From: Nicotiana tabacum | Lineage: Eukaryota; Streptophyta; Magnoliopsida; Solanales; Solanaceae | NCBI RefSeq assembly: GCF_000715075.1 | Contig: NC_134082.1 | Span: forward strand, 144,262,948 to 144,326,947 | Direction: 5' to 3' | DNA length: 64,000 nucleotides | Shown here: positions 33,859 to 45,944 of the stretch, in pieces | Position numbering within the stretch: the stretch's first letter is position 1 | How the letters are laid out: each line of letters opens with the position of its first letter | Translations under genes and position numbers: made by a program | Notes under the pieces: model-generated | Told to the model about the DNA's origin: nothing | Seen by the model: only the letters and a program-made list of their open reading frames with translations | The model's database searches: none

Positions 33859-35100
33859 GGAAACGTACAGAGTTTTCAAACAAAGACTGACTAGATAGGT
33901 TTTTGACCCGACCCTTATTTGGAGAGACTAAAACTAAGAGAAAAGGGGAATGTGACCGAACCCTGGTATCTGGGCTGCCTACATATCCTTGGCTATAAAG
34001 GAATCAGGCCATGTGTAGTTCAGAAGTGAATGAGGTGATGGAGTATACCGAGGTGGAGATCCGGTCAAGGTGCCGTTCCACCGAGGTTCCGGTACGCGGT
34101 CCCTGTTATTACATCAAAAATCAAATGAAAAAGACTAACTAAACCTGTCAACTACGAGTTACAAGATTCCTATCTATAAGTCTTCTGAAGCTTGATCTTG
34201 AGTCTTGAATGGTTCTTCATGCAGACTTTGGATTTGAACCTTGATGCTTGCTAGTTGCAGGTGCTAATTCATTCTTCCTTAGCTTTTCGGACCAAACCGG
34301 ACATGTAGTGCTTGTGACCTCAGTCGTGTCTTAAGCAGTTCACGTCTTCCATCAACTTCTGCATTTAGATTCACTTCTTGCCTTTCTCTCTTTTTCTTTA
34401 TTGTGACTAATTTCTGTTGATCACCTCGGACTGTTGACTCGCATTCTTGCCGTGAGATTCTTTGGTTGCTGACTTGAATTGCAATTTGAGATGCTTTTCC
34501 TTTTCTTCAGGTGGACGCCTGACTGTTGAACTCAAACCGTCTTCTCTTGTTACTTGACACTGTTTTCCCTTGCACCTTGAACCATTTCCCCTGAAACTTG
34601 AACTGTCTTCCTTCGAAACTGCTTTCCCTAGAAACTTGAGTTGTCTCCCTTTGTTCTCCAGGTGGGTGCCTGATTACAACAAAATAGACAAAACAAAGAA
34701 ATTTTTCTGCCCCAGTTTGCACTAGGAAGATTTGTTAGTTGTTAGCAAAATTGTAAACCACTTGTACTATTGATGTAATGATGAAATTAAACTAAAGAAT
34801 AGACTAGGAAAACTATAAACTAAGCTTGACTAAAGTAAAAATTGACCCTATTCTCCAGGCGGGGCCCCTGACTGCTAACTTGAAATGTATTCCCTGCTCT
34901 CGAGGCGGGCTCTTGACCGCTGAACTTGAAATGTATTCCCTGCTCTCCTGGCGGGCTCCTGACTGCTAACTTGAATGTATTCCCTGCTCTCCATGCGGAC
35001 TCCTGATTTCAACAAAATAGACAAAACAAAGAAAATCTTCTGCCCCCAATTTGCACTAGGAAGATTTGTGAGTTGTTAGCAATATTGTAAACCAAAATAT
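33859..35100 (-). repeat. G 3' region with 53-bp tandem units
   Basis: Non-coding. At 34846-35012 about four units of roughly 53 bp share TATTCCCTGCTCTC, GGCGGGCTCCTGACTGCTAA and CTTGAAATG. A longer segment (TTTGCACTAGGAAGATTTGT ... TTGTAAACCA) occurs at about 34715-34760 and 35050-35095. One copy of the dispersed GCCTACATATCC / GGAATCAGG motif is at 33958-34024. No gene seen. Confidence 0.75.
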
Positions 35101-36725
35101 AACTTGAAATACCAAGACTAGGAAGTGCGTCTCTTAGGGGTGGAACATTAATGACTTAAACTAGGAAGTGTGTCTCCTAGGAATGAATTTAAATGACCGA
35201 GACTAGGAAATGCATCTCCTAGGGGTGAGAACTTCAGTGACTAAAACTCATACGATCCAAACTAGGAAGTGCGTCTCCTGAAAGTGTATCCTAAAAAACC
35301 CAGACTAGGAAGTGCGTCTCCTAAGGGTATAACTTTAGTGCGTGGAACCAGGAATTGCGTCTCCTAGGGGAAAGCTCAATGTAGGAAGTGCGTCTCCTAA
35401 AAGGAAAATATAACCTGAAAAACCCAGACTAGGAAGTGCGTCTCCTAGGGGTGAAACTTCAATGACTCAAACTGGGAAGTGTGTCTCCCATGAATGAACT
35501 TAAATGAACCAGACTAGGAAGTGCGTCTCCTAGGAGAAAATCTTAATTTAGGAAGTGTGTCTCCTAAAACAACAATACAACCTGAACTACCCAGACTAGG
35601 AAGTGCGTCTCCTAAGGGTGAAATCTCAATTTAGAAAGTGCGTCTCCTAAGGGTGAAATCTCAATTTAGGAAGTGCGTCTCCTAAAACAAAAATATAACC
35701 TGAACTACTCAGACTAGGAAGTGCGTCTCCTAGGGGTGAAATCTCAATTACTCAAACTAGGAAGTGCATCTCCTAGGAATGAACTTAAATGAACCAAATA
35801 GGAAGTGCGTCTCCTAGTGGTAAAATCTCAATTTAGGAAGTGCGTCTCCTAAATCAAAAATATAACCCGAAAGACCCAGACTAGGAAGTGCGTCTCCTAG
35901 GGATGAACTTAAATGAACCAAATAGGAAGTGCGTCTCCTAGTGGTAAAATCTCAATTTAGGAAGTGTGTCTCCTAAGGGTAAAATCTCAATTTAGGAAGT
36001 GCGTCTCCTAAAACAAAAATATAACCTGAACTACCCAGACTAGGAAGTGCGTCTCCTAAAACAAAAATATAACCTGAACTACCCAGACTAGGAAGTGCGT
36101 CTCCTAGAGTTGAAATCTCAATTTAGGAAGTGTGTCTCCTAAAATAAAAATATAACATGAACTATTCAGACAAGGAAGTGCGTCTCCTAGGGGTGAAATC
36201 TCAATTTAGGAAGTGCATCTCCTAAAACAAAAATATAACCTGAACTACCCAGACTAGGAAGTGCGTCTCCTAGGGGTGAAATCTCAATTTAGGAAGTGCG
36301 TCTCCTAAAACAAAAATATAACCTGAACTACCTAGACTAGGAAGTGCGTCTCCTAAGGGTGAAATCTCAATTTAGGAAGTGCGTCTCCTAAAACAAAAAT
36401 ATAACCTGAACTACCCAGACTAGGAAGTGCGTCTCCTAGGGGTGAAATCTCAATTTAGGAAGTGCGTCTCCTAAAACAAAAATATAACCTGAACTAAATA
36501 GGTAGTGCGTCTCCTAGTGGTAAAATCTCAATTTAGGAAGTGCGTCTCCTAAAGCAAAAATATAACCCGAAAGACCCAGACTAGGAAATGCGTCTCCTAG
36601 GGGTGAACTTAAATGAACCAAATAGGAAGTGCGTCTCCTAGTGGTAAAATCTCAATTTAGGAAGTGCGTCTCCTAAAGCAAAATATAACTTGAAAACCAG
36701 GACTAGGAAATGCTTTTCCTGGTGG
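35101..36725 (-). repeat. Minisatellite of hairpin units in G
   Basis: About 35-40 copies of TAGGAAGTGCGTCTCCTA, spaced by 36-47 bp. Many units form CTAGGA ... TCCTAG inverted repeats around an 8-base loop. From about 35580 to 36500 the copies are grouped in pairs, giving a higher-order unit of about 83 bp (ACCCAGACTAGG...GTGAAATCTCAATTTAGG...AAACAAAAATATAACCTG). Unit order and spacer type vary, which suggests repeated local duplication. No gene lies in it. Confidence 0.95.
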
Positions 36726-39100
36726 TGATGTGTGATCTTCTTAATAGCCTTTGCGTAAGCAGAATTGGCGCAGTACACCTAAAAATTTCAACCTTCCAAG
36801 CTTTGATATGAACATAGCTTCCGTCTCTATTTCAGACAAAGAAAACTTGTGAGTTTAAACATGGTGGTTGGTTTGTGGCCTTGACTTTGCGGCGGCTGCT
36901 CCTTCACTTGCCATGATAACTTTGATTTCACCTTGAAAGACATTGCTCGCTTATTGACTAACCAATTTCTCTGTCACCCTTATCACAGAAAATACCTCTT
37001 CTCCGTTCAGACCCAATACCCTCTATCTATTGCATTGCTCATGAACTGACGTCTACCAAACCTTTGTGTTTCACATGAATCCCAAACCACGTTAATTGCC
37101 ATCCACTTAGTGCACATGTTTTTTTTTCCTGACTTAAATCACTGGCCCTGGCCTTGAAGTCTATTGTTCCCTCACTTGTCACGATAACTTTGATTTCTAC
37201 TTGGAAGACCTCGCTTGTCACTGGTTAACCACTTTCTTTGTTGATCTTATCACAGAGAATACCTTTGACCCGTTCACACAACATCCTCTATCTGTTGCAC
37301 TATTCACGAATTGAAATATACCAAACCTTTGTATTTCTCATGGACCCCAAAGCATGTTGATCTTTACCAACTCAGTGCGCTTGTTGTTCTTTCCTTACTT
37401 ATGACACTGTGACGTGCTAGCCAGATCTCGTTTTGTGCAATTGGAAAGCTGATGGCAAATTTTTAAGCCATTTCTCACTTATTTTGACCAAACAGACTCA
37501 GGAAGAGGAAATAAACAAGACACAAGGAACAGAGTAAAGGACAAAGGAAATAAGTGATTCCTAACAAGAAAACTACAAAGTAGAAACCTATCAGATGTGG
37601 ATACTAACTATAATGACCATGACATGCACCTGTGGCCTATTCTGTTAAGTAAGTCTGATGTCCAACTCCTGTTATACCTCCTAAACCGTGAAATTGGGCT
37701 TCAATGCTCCAATTATCCAATCTGACTCACAATCCTTATTCGACTTGTAGTGCCCGGAGAGTTTTCACCATCAAGCCTCTCTCATTTGTTCTTTCTCTCA
37801 ACTTATCGTCGTCTTACGGTGCCCGCGAGGGTTTTCACCAATAAGACTCTCTCATTTTTGACTTCTCCCAGCTCCCGTCGCCTTACGGTGCCCGTGAGGG
37901 TTTTCACCAATAAGACTCCCTTATTTTCATTATTTTTCTGCTTGGACCAGAGTGTTGCCCCTGATATGAATTACCTCTCCTTGCTTGACTTGGCATCTCT
38001 CGAAGACTTATCGGAAGGTCTTTATTGTGACCGTAATGTGGGCTTTTGGATAGGGTTAGAAAGAAAGGATATCAATGGCTCAAAACAATTCAAATGAGTT
38101 CGAAATTACAACTTTCGAAATCAAATTTCTTACAACAACCACAACTTCTGCCCCAGTTTCTTGCTTGGGGACTTTGGATTTTTATTTTGATGAGACCGAA
38201 CCGTGAGGCTGCCTACATATCCTTGAAAGGAATCAGGTTGAACGTAGTTCATGTGATAGGAATTACCTTGTTTGTTGTGACTTTTCTTTTCTTTTTCTTT
38301 TCTCTTCTTTCCTTCTTTTTCTTTTTGTTGTTGTTTTTCTTCTCTTTTCTTTTTTTCTTTCCTTTTTTTTCTTTTTCTCTTTTCTTGTTGTTTTTTTCTT
38401 TTCTCTTTCTTCTTCTTTTTCTTCTCTCTTTTCATTCTTTTTCTTTTCTCTTTTTCCTTTATTCATCTTTCGCACTTGAGTTTCTGATCTTTGCTATTGA
38501 TTCCGAAAAAAGGGTATGAAAGAAAATAAATAAGGCTCAAAAGGGGTAACGAAGGATAAAGTGTTTAGATAGCAGAACAAAATGCCTTCTCATTCCAATC
38601 TCCAAAACATGCCAATGCAAACTACATAATTAAAGAGACCAAGGAAAACATTTGTAACATCTTTTGATTGTACTAGACTTGATAACCATATCCACACATT
38701 CGCCTTTTACATCTGTTAATTACCAAGCCCCATTGGACAACACCCTCGCTCTCATTACCACGAACGCCCCCTACAAATTTGGGGCAAACTTGCCATTATC
38801 TTCACCCGATGCAGCATGATGCATTTTAATAGTGTATTTTTATGTTCCACCTGCCCCAGTTTCACACAATTCGGGCTTGAAGTAATCTCAAAATGCCTTC
38901 ACTTATTTCCCTCCAATGTCCTTATATCTTCAACATTGTTTCATTGCTTCGTGACTAAACTGACTTTAAAAACTAGGCTGGGAATTACGCGTGCATGTCA
39001 TGTCACTAGAGTCAATAGAAAAAAGACTATAAAAGGAAAAGAGAACTAAACAAAAATGACTAAAAATAACAAAAAAATTGCATTAGACAGATGGTGAAAG
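36726..39100 (-). repeat. G 3' region, further repeats and pyrimidine tract
   Basis: Two diverged copies of a roughly 250-bp unit lie at 36912-37135 and 37170-37400 (CGATAACTTTGATTTC, CTTATCACAGA, CCTCTATCTRTTGCA, ACCAAACCTTTGTRTTTC). At 37750-37930 about three units of roughly 65 bp repeat CGGTGCCCG.GAGGGTTTTCA and CCAATAAGACTCTC. A dispersed-motif copy lies at 38199-38260, followed by a strongly pyrimidine-rich tract (38260-38462). The lysine-rich minus frames there (38130-38475) are products of this tract. I see no pol remnant. Confidence 0.75.
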
Positions 39101-39353
39101 AGTTTGAACAACAAAACAAGCAAACTAAACTGAGTTACAACCCTGGAACAAACCTAGACAACACTAAACGAGTTACTACGAAAAATAAACTAGGCAAAAT
39201 AAAAGGATAGAAGAGTTTGAATCACAAGACAATATCCAGATTACAACCCTGAAAATAACCCGGACAACAGAAATGACAACAAAATAAACCACCAAGACTC
39301 CTCTCCAGCTAGCCAAGAGATGAAGCATCTTTCCAATTACCAAGCCCGACATC

Positions 39354-41191
39354 TTAGCCACTGGGTTCTCCATCAATATTGCCAAAACCATTAACAACTT
39401 CAATATCATTAACTTCAGTTCGCAAGTTCCCAAGAGGATTCGTATGCTCCCTATCGCTGTCATTGATCACAATTACCCCTTCTTGAATCATTCTTTCTAT
39501 TTCCTTTTTCAAAGAACGACAATCTTCACTGCTATGCCCTTGGACATTAGAGTGGTACATGCATCGTACAGTAGGATCAAAGCCTTTTGCATATGGGTCT
39601 GGAGTATAGCCGAGAAGCGGCTCAATCAGGCCAGAATGCTTTAACTTTTCAAACAAGCTCGTGTAGGACTCCCCAATTGGTGTGAAACTATTTCTTTACC
39701 TTTGTTCCCTTCCCTGCCCCTATTTTCTAGGGTTGTTGGGTACTCGAAAATGTTGTGAAGGCAAGAATGCATTATGCGGTGCTGGCGCTCGCCATAGGGA
39801 GTGACCTGGTGGTTGGACATATGACCGGACATTGTTCGGAGGATAATACTGAGGTGGATTATGTGGAGCTCGGGGACAGGTTTGGGGTTGGAGTTGAGGC
39901 TTGGTATATTGGTGAGGCTGGCCCTTTGGTCCTTGTCGTGACTCTGAAACAACCATGGCAAAATCATCATGTTCCTTCTGACCCAACGAGCTTCCTGTGT
40001 CGTTCTGAATTGCTTGTGTTGTGGCTTTTAAAGCAGAATAACTCATGATCTTGCTAGACGTCAACCCATCTTCTACCATTTCTCCCATTTTTACCACATC
40101 ATTAAAAGACCTACCCACAGCCGTGATCAAATGCCCAAAGTAAGTTGGTTCTTGAGCTTGAAGAAAGTACTCGACCATCTCTTTTTCTTCCATGGGAGGA
40201 TAGACTCTGGAAACTTGCTCTCTCCATCTGAACCCGTATTCCCTAAAGCTTTAATTAGGCTACTTTTGTATCTTGGCGAGGGACATGTGATCTGGGACAA
40301 TTTCTATATTGTACTGAAAGTGCCTGGCAAAGGCCTGAGCCATATCATCCCATGTGTACCACCTGCCAACATCTTGGCGGGTGTACCACACCAGAGCTGC
40401 CCCACCCAGACTTTGACTGAAGTACGCCATTAATAATTTTTCTTTCCCACCGACGCCTCTCATCTTACTGCAGTAGCCTCTCAAATGGGCCATGGGATCT
40501 CCATGCCCATCATATAAATCGAATTTTGGCATCTTAAACCCATCAGGCAGTTGGACGTCAGGAAACAAGCACAAGTCCTTTAAGCCACGCTCATTTGGCT
40601 ACCTATCCCTTGCATGTTTCTTAAAGACTACTCTAAGATTTTCACCTTCCTGGATATCTCATCTTGCTCCACAGTCTTAGCAAGCTTTTTAGTTTCACCG
40701 GGAGGCTCAAAATGAGGAGCGAGAGAGTATGAATATGAGACTTTGAAAGTTGGTTCTGGTGCATAGTGTTGGGCATCCGGGACTTTGAACACAACCTCGT
40801 TAGAGGATCTATGAAAAGTAGCTGAGGGAGGAGTTACAAGAGCATGAGTGGCCAAAGGAGCGGGATACGAGGTGGTTTTGGCGGGTAGAGTGTGAAAAGG
40901 TTATGGGGTGATATAAGCAGCAGTGGGAATCTGGATTTGGGATAGTGGCAGGATAGTTGCAGGGTTTTCGGTGTAGTTAGTAGGGAATGAAGGCAGAGGA
41001 TGCCCCCTGATCCAAGACCGATACATTTCTGCCATATGTTGTTTCACTCTTTGGAACTCCTCTTTCAATTCAGACTCTGACTCCACAAACTCCCTTGACG
41101 GGTCAACAACTCTTGTGCCCAAGTTTTTGCTAGCCATGGCTACCTTGCCCTTTGTCCTTGTGTTGAATGGATGAGTTATCTTAAGAACCAC
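39354..41191 (-). pseudogene. Gag of element G
   Basis: Minus strand. The N-terminal part (40901-41191) reads SELKEEFQRVKQHMAEMYRS; then a Pro-rich part and VFKVPDAQHYAPEPTF (40628-40855). The Gag core lies at 40260-40574: FPDVQLPDGFKMPKFDLYDG, GKEKLLMAYFSQSLGGAALV, WYTRQDVGRWYTWDDMAQAF. It continues at 39720-40193 with EEKEMVEYFLQAQEPTYFGH and a Gln/Pro-rich tail. The last part (39354-39656) has GFDPTVRCMYHSNVQGHSSE and DCRSLKKEIERMIQEG, the Cys/His stretch seen near the Gag-protease border of Ogre elements. Stops and frameshifts lie between the pieces. Gag would form the particle for the RNA of the element. The protease that should follow is missing. Confidence 0.8.
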
Positions 41192-43660
41192 AAACCAAAC
41201 ACCCTTCTTCTACAATGAGGAGAACAAAAGGAACAAAATGAAGTCATCATGTTAGCGTTAGAGCATTTAACAGCTAAAAATATCACATTTCGTGCCATGC
41301 ACCTAGCAATAATTTACGGTCCAAGAATGACTTCGAGGGTCACAAGGTCACTTGGCATCATCCCAATTTGTTCATTTCAACCTCTCTTCTCTTTGTTTTT
41401 CTGGTACTTGTTGGCTTGCCCATTTTCCTTCATTTCTTTTTCTCTTTTTTTTTCATCACTCTTTTCTTTCTCTCATATCTCATATCCCACAATTTCACCT
41501 TTTTTTTCCGTTTCCCCCTCTTTTTTTTCCTTTTCCTCTTTTCTTTTAATAATAATAAAAAAATGATTTGATCGAACCCTATGTAGGTTGCTTATGTATC
41601 ATGATGCCGCATGAATCAGATCCTTGCGTAGTTCGTGAAGATCGAGAATAAAGTAAACAAACTAATGCTTTTTTTTTTTACCTTAAAGACTATTCTTATA
41701 AGAAAAGAGGAATAAAAGAAGCAAATCTTTTTTTTTCTAGACTTAATGTTCTATAACCTATTGCAAACTCAAGCTTAATGAGCATATATTTTTTGCTCTT
41801 TTTTTTTCTTTCTTGAGACAAACACTCTATGGAAAATTATTAAGAAAAAACCCTAGAAGAGAAACAAAAGTACTTTTGATTCTTCTTTTTTTTTAGGAAG
41901 AAGATCGAAAGAATAAACCAACAAGTAAAAGGATAAAAAAATATGATTTTGGATTTCAATTTGATTACCTAAAAAAGAAATTCTAATGATAAACAAAAGA
42001 TAAAGTATTTTTTTCTATGTACAATATCCTAAAGTTCTAATGAAAATAAAAGATTTTTTTCCTCATTTTTCACTAATTTCCCAAAGAGAAATCTCAAAAG
42101 AAAATCTTTTTGGATTTTGGAATTAACACTCTAAAGAAAGCTTTTAAAAAAATACTAAAAGAAAATTCTCTTTTTTTGAATTTTGGTCCTAATATACTAA
42201 AGGAAACTTAAAAACAATTCATTTTAAGTCCTAGATATTAATTGCCTAAAGGAAAAACAACCTCAAAATTTTCTCATTTCTAGAATTAGCATTCTAAAAA
42301 TAATTATAACGAAATATAAAATGCAACATCTCTTTTTTGGATTTTGAGTTACATCACATTTTTTTAAATATAAAACAGAAAATAAAAATAATAAAAAGAC
42401 TTGACATTACTGTACAAAAGTAGAAAGTAAAAGACGACATAAAATAAGGAACATGCTCAAAACATAAAACTAAAACAAATCTCCTTAAGCAACTCCCGAC
42501 TGAGCGATCCTGCCCGGATGGTCACGGGGTGTCTGCCATGCTCAAACTTCGGTAAATAAATCCACACCTTTATGAGAAAACTTTAACCAACACTATGTGA
42601 GATAATAACACTCCCTATTAGACACATGCAAGACATAATTGGGATTATTTTTGCAAAATGACTTATTTGGCCAAAAGGTGGCTAGAAGTGCAAATTTTGG
42701 CTAAGACCCCGCAAAGCCAAGAACTTAAGATTTACTAGGAAGTCCGGACCCTATGTGGGTTACCTACGTATCCCGCCCCGAGAGACGAGAATTAGGTTCG
42801 CGTAGTTCGGGCAAATTGGATACGGGCAAGAATTAAAAAAAACAACTAATTTTAGAGAAAACACATTTTTTGTCTTTTTTTTTTTGAAAAATGATGAAAC
42901 ATGCAAAATCTTTTGGATTTTTTTCCTTTTTTTTTTTTTTGATTGATTTTCTGATTTTCGGAAAAGGATGAAAAAGTGCAATTGTTTTTTGAAATTTCAA
43001 GCTCTCTTTTTTTTTTAACAACATAATTGGGCCAACTCGCTTTATCTCCACACTTCACTCTTTCTTTTTTTCTTTTTTTTTCTCTTTTTTTTCTTCATTC
43101 GCCCTCAATTATCATTGGTCCGCCAAATGACCCTTTTACCCTTGAAGAAATGCAATATGTAGCACATAGGATGCATCAAGATGGTCTATTATTTTGGGTA
43201 CACCTGTCCTAGACGGACTCAACCCCTGTGTTGAGTCCCCTAAATCAAATGCACGTGATGCAACAACATTCCTACTAGGGATCCGGCATGAGGTCTTATT
43301 TTTCTAGGTTTAAAAACCTGGGTTTATTTGTTCTAGACCTGGCTTACCTGAGCGGATAACTCGAGCCGAGGGGGGCTGCGTACCAGTAACCAAAAGATCA
43401 TCCGGCTTTGCAACTTGTCCGAACCTCGTTCTATTTGGGATATAACACTAACAGAAAGAAGTCACGACCAGCGTGCACTCCTCAGGAGAGAGAAGAGAGG
43501 GGTTTCGTAGCAGTTTATATATACAGTTCAGATAATATCCAAGCGGTAAAAGCATCATTTAGCACATTAGACCCAAACATGTAATAAAATCAGATAATAA
43601 ATAAATCCACATATAACAATTGATCTAAGCTCGAATTCTTGAACCCTGAACCAGAGATTC
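41192..43660 (-). other. Leader of element G between PBS and gag
   Basis: About 2.5 kb, AT-rich with many T-runs and pyrimidine stretches (41390-41550, 43050-43110). Two copies of the dispersed motif lie at about 41573-41640 and 42745-42812. Autonomous Ogre elements often have an extra ORF here; I see none. Frames such as 42833-43058 come from A/T homopolymers. Confidence 0.6.
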
Positions 43661-43687
43661 TGGGTTCGATCCCCAGCAGAGTCGCCA
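43661..43687 (-). other. Primer-binding site of element G
   Basis: On the minus strand, four bases after the LTR, TGGCGACTCTGCTGGGGATC continues to CGAACCCA. The plus strand thus looks like a tRNA 3' end with T arm (GGGTTCGATCCCCAGC...CGCCA). This matches the arginine tRNA priming reported for Ogre elements, to my knowledge. The match of about 27 bases is long. Confidence 0.8.
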
Positions 43688-43691
43688 GAGC

Positions 43692-45944
43692 TGTCACACC
43701 TCCTTTTTTCATCTACACCCCGTAAAAGGGCATAAATAAGGGAGTTTTTCCAATTAAAGGACAATCGAAACGTGATTTATTATAAAGATCCAGAGTCGCC
43801 ACTTGGGAGATTTATGGTGTCCCAAGTCACCGGTTGAATCCCGAATCGAGAAAAATATGACTCTGTTTAACAGTCAGCGAACCAGAAATCCGGGTAAGAA
43901 ATTCTGTTAACCCGGGAGAAGGTGTTAGGCATTCCCGAGTTCCGTGGTTCTAGCACGGTCGCTCAACTGTTATAATTGGCTTAATTATCTGAATTTAGAA
44001 CATTTTGAACCTATGTGCAAATTTAACCTTTTAACCGCTTTTAACTTATTTAAAGAATTAATTCAAGGTCATTTAAAACATATCGCAAGCCACACCACAT
44101 GAAATGCACCCGTGGTTCACGACACGCTCTATTTAACCTTGTTGGAAATTAGAACCGGGTCACATGAAATGCACTCCCGGATTTTAACAACTGTTGTGAT
44201 AATTATAAATTTAACGCACCTAAAGCAAACTACGATATTGTTAATGAATACTACAAAATTATTTATGGACTAATAAAAGAGAGCAACTGCATGATATTAA
44301 CAAGCCTAGCATGCGCCTAGCGAATTCAAAATAAACAAATCTTGACTTATGTTCAACTCGAATCACGGTCACCTAGCATTTTTGCTTAATAATTCAAAAA
44401 CCCAACCATATTCAATACTTCAACCCAGGAAATCAACGACATGCACATACTTAGGCAGACTCAATTCCAACAACAAAAGAATCACCTTGCTCTTGGCCAT
44501 CAAATTCAAATAACATGTATTAAACCAAACCAAAGGGCAAATAACAGTCAACTGAATAAATGCGACAAACGAGTACTATTAAAGCACTCCACAATGAACA
44601 AAGCAACGAAAACTGTTTACTCGGACAATTGACCAAGCAAAAACGTGACAAACTTGACACGATAATATGTTGTGGAGTTAAATAGTAGCAGAGAAATAGA
44701 AGCAGACCTTAATTATCTCAGAAAAAAACTTTGATCAACAAAATAGGCTTTAGTCGGAAATAAAATCGACCAAACAGGGAGTGCACCGGAATCTCGAACG
44801 ACCTCGACGGATAGAGGCAACCTCAATATATGGCGCTGTACGGATCTCGCAAACGGACAGCTCGGACGAACCTATGTCGAGACTACTGTTTCATCGATTT
44901 TTCGAATGCCACTCGTCATCTCCCTTTCACTCCTGCTGCTTTCACTGCTGCTGCCCTCCCGTTGCAGCTATGTGCGTGTGTGTGCTTGTTCCGGCAGCTT
45001 TGCTGAAGGGAGGTCGTCGATGGAACTGGTGGACGTTGGTGACTGGTTTTGATTGGTCGTTGGGATGAGGGTCCTCGTCTGTATGTTCCGGCGAGTCGCC
45101 ATTGGTAGAGAGTCGGGGAGTGGAGGGTTGTTTTGGGGTGGGGTTTTGCTGGTCGAAGAAGAAAACGTTAGGGGGGCTGAAGACGATGACCTCAAAGGGG
45201 GGGGGGAGGTCTCGTGGGTGTCAGGGCTGCACAACCTTTTTCTTTAGCTTTTTTTTCGTTCTTTTTGTTATTTTTTCTCGTTCTTTTTGTTTCCAGCCTT
45301 TCTCTTCGTTAATCCCCCTGTTCATTCTATTCGTTCCTTTTGTTCTTTCCGTTCTCTTTTTCCTTCAATTTTTCATCGTTTTGTTTCGTTCTTTTGTTAT
45401 CGATCAGGTGCAGCTTTTTGTTCTGCTTTTTTGTCCATTTTTCGTTCTTTTCGTTCCTTTTTATTTTTATAGTCTAGGTTTTGGGTAGGGTTTTAGGTTA
45501 AGGGGTATGAGCCTAGGAATTATGGGCTTGGCAATTGTGGGCTATGTCTAAAATTAGGCCTAAAGATGGGTTGCTCGAGCCCAAGCTCTATTCTTTCGCT
45601 GCGAACGAGATTAAAAATACGGGCCCATTTATTAATTAATCCTACTATTCAAATAATTATTAAAATAAAACTAACCATTAAAACAAATCTATTTTTGGTA
45701 TTTTCAAATATCATATTAAAATAAAAATACGATACTATTTTTGCATATATGTTTTAAAGATTTTGTTACATTAAAAATGACTACAAAATATTAATGAACC
45801 TATTTTTGTGATTTTTGGTTTTCTTGTAATAAAATAAAGTAAAAGAGTCAAAATTACTTAAAATATCTATATTATGCCTAAATTAAATATTTACGTGCTA
45901 AAATATGAAAAATCTCGGGGAGGGTCAAAAATCACATGTCTACA
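43692..45944 (-). repeat. 5' LTR of element G
   Basis: TGTCACACC...GTCTACA, partner of 31592-33841. Small differences occur throughout; the G-run here is G10 followed by AGG. The minus strand has TATAAAAATAA at 45462-45472, in the right half of the LTR in element sense, as a candidate TATA box. No gene. Confidence 0.9.
45462..45472 (-). promoter_or_regulatory. Candidate TATA box of G 5' LTR
   Basis: TATAAAAATAA on the minus strand within CTAGACTATAAAAATAAAAA, kept in both LTRs. Its place, about 470 bases into the LTR in element sense, would fit a U3 promoter; not proven. Confidence 0.4.

Larger units (their letters stand above)
31592..45944 (-). mobile_element. Ogre-like LTR element G without pol
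   Basis: Minus-strand element with LTRs of 2250 and 2253 bp and a perfect TSD ATCAT (31587-31591, 45945-45949). In its own direction: 5' LTR (43692-45944), a long PBS, a 2.5 kb leader, gag (39354-41191), then a 3' region of about 5.3 kb made largely of tandem repeats, PPT and 3' LTR (31592-33841). No RT, RNase H, integrase or protease is present. Long LTRs, the TGGCGACTCTGCTGGGGA PBS, long leader and repeat-filled 3' region fit the Ogre group of Tat elements. It would depend on a related autonomous element. Confidence 0.88.

Noticed and set aside
35101..36725. CRISPR-like array
   Set aside because: Regular repeats with spacers, but the spacers are themselves repeated and the array lies in an LTR element of a plant genome. 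It is a minisatellite.
38130..38475. Lysine-rich proteins on the minus strand
   Set aside because: They are translations of a pyrimidine tract in overlapping frames, with no domain.
43661..43691. tRNA gene
   Set aside because: The plus strand has a T arm and a CCA end, but no A box, D arm or anticodon arm in front of it. It is the primer-binding site of element G read on the opposite strand.
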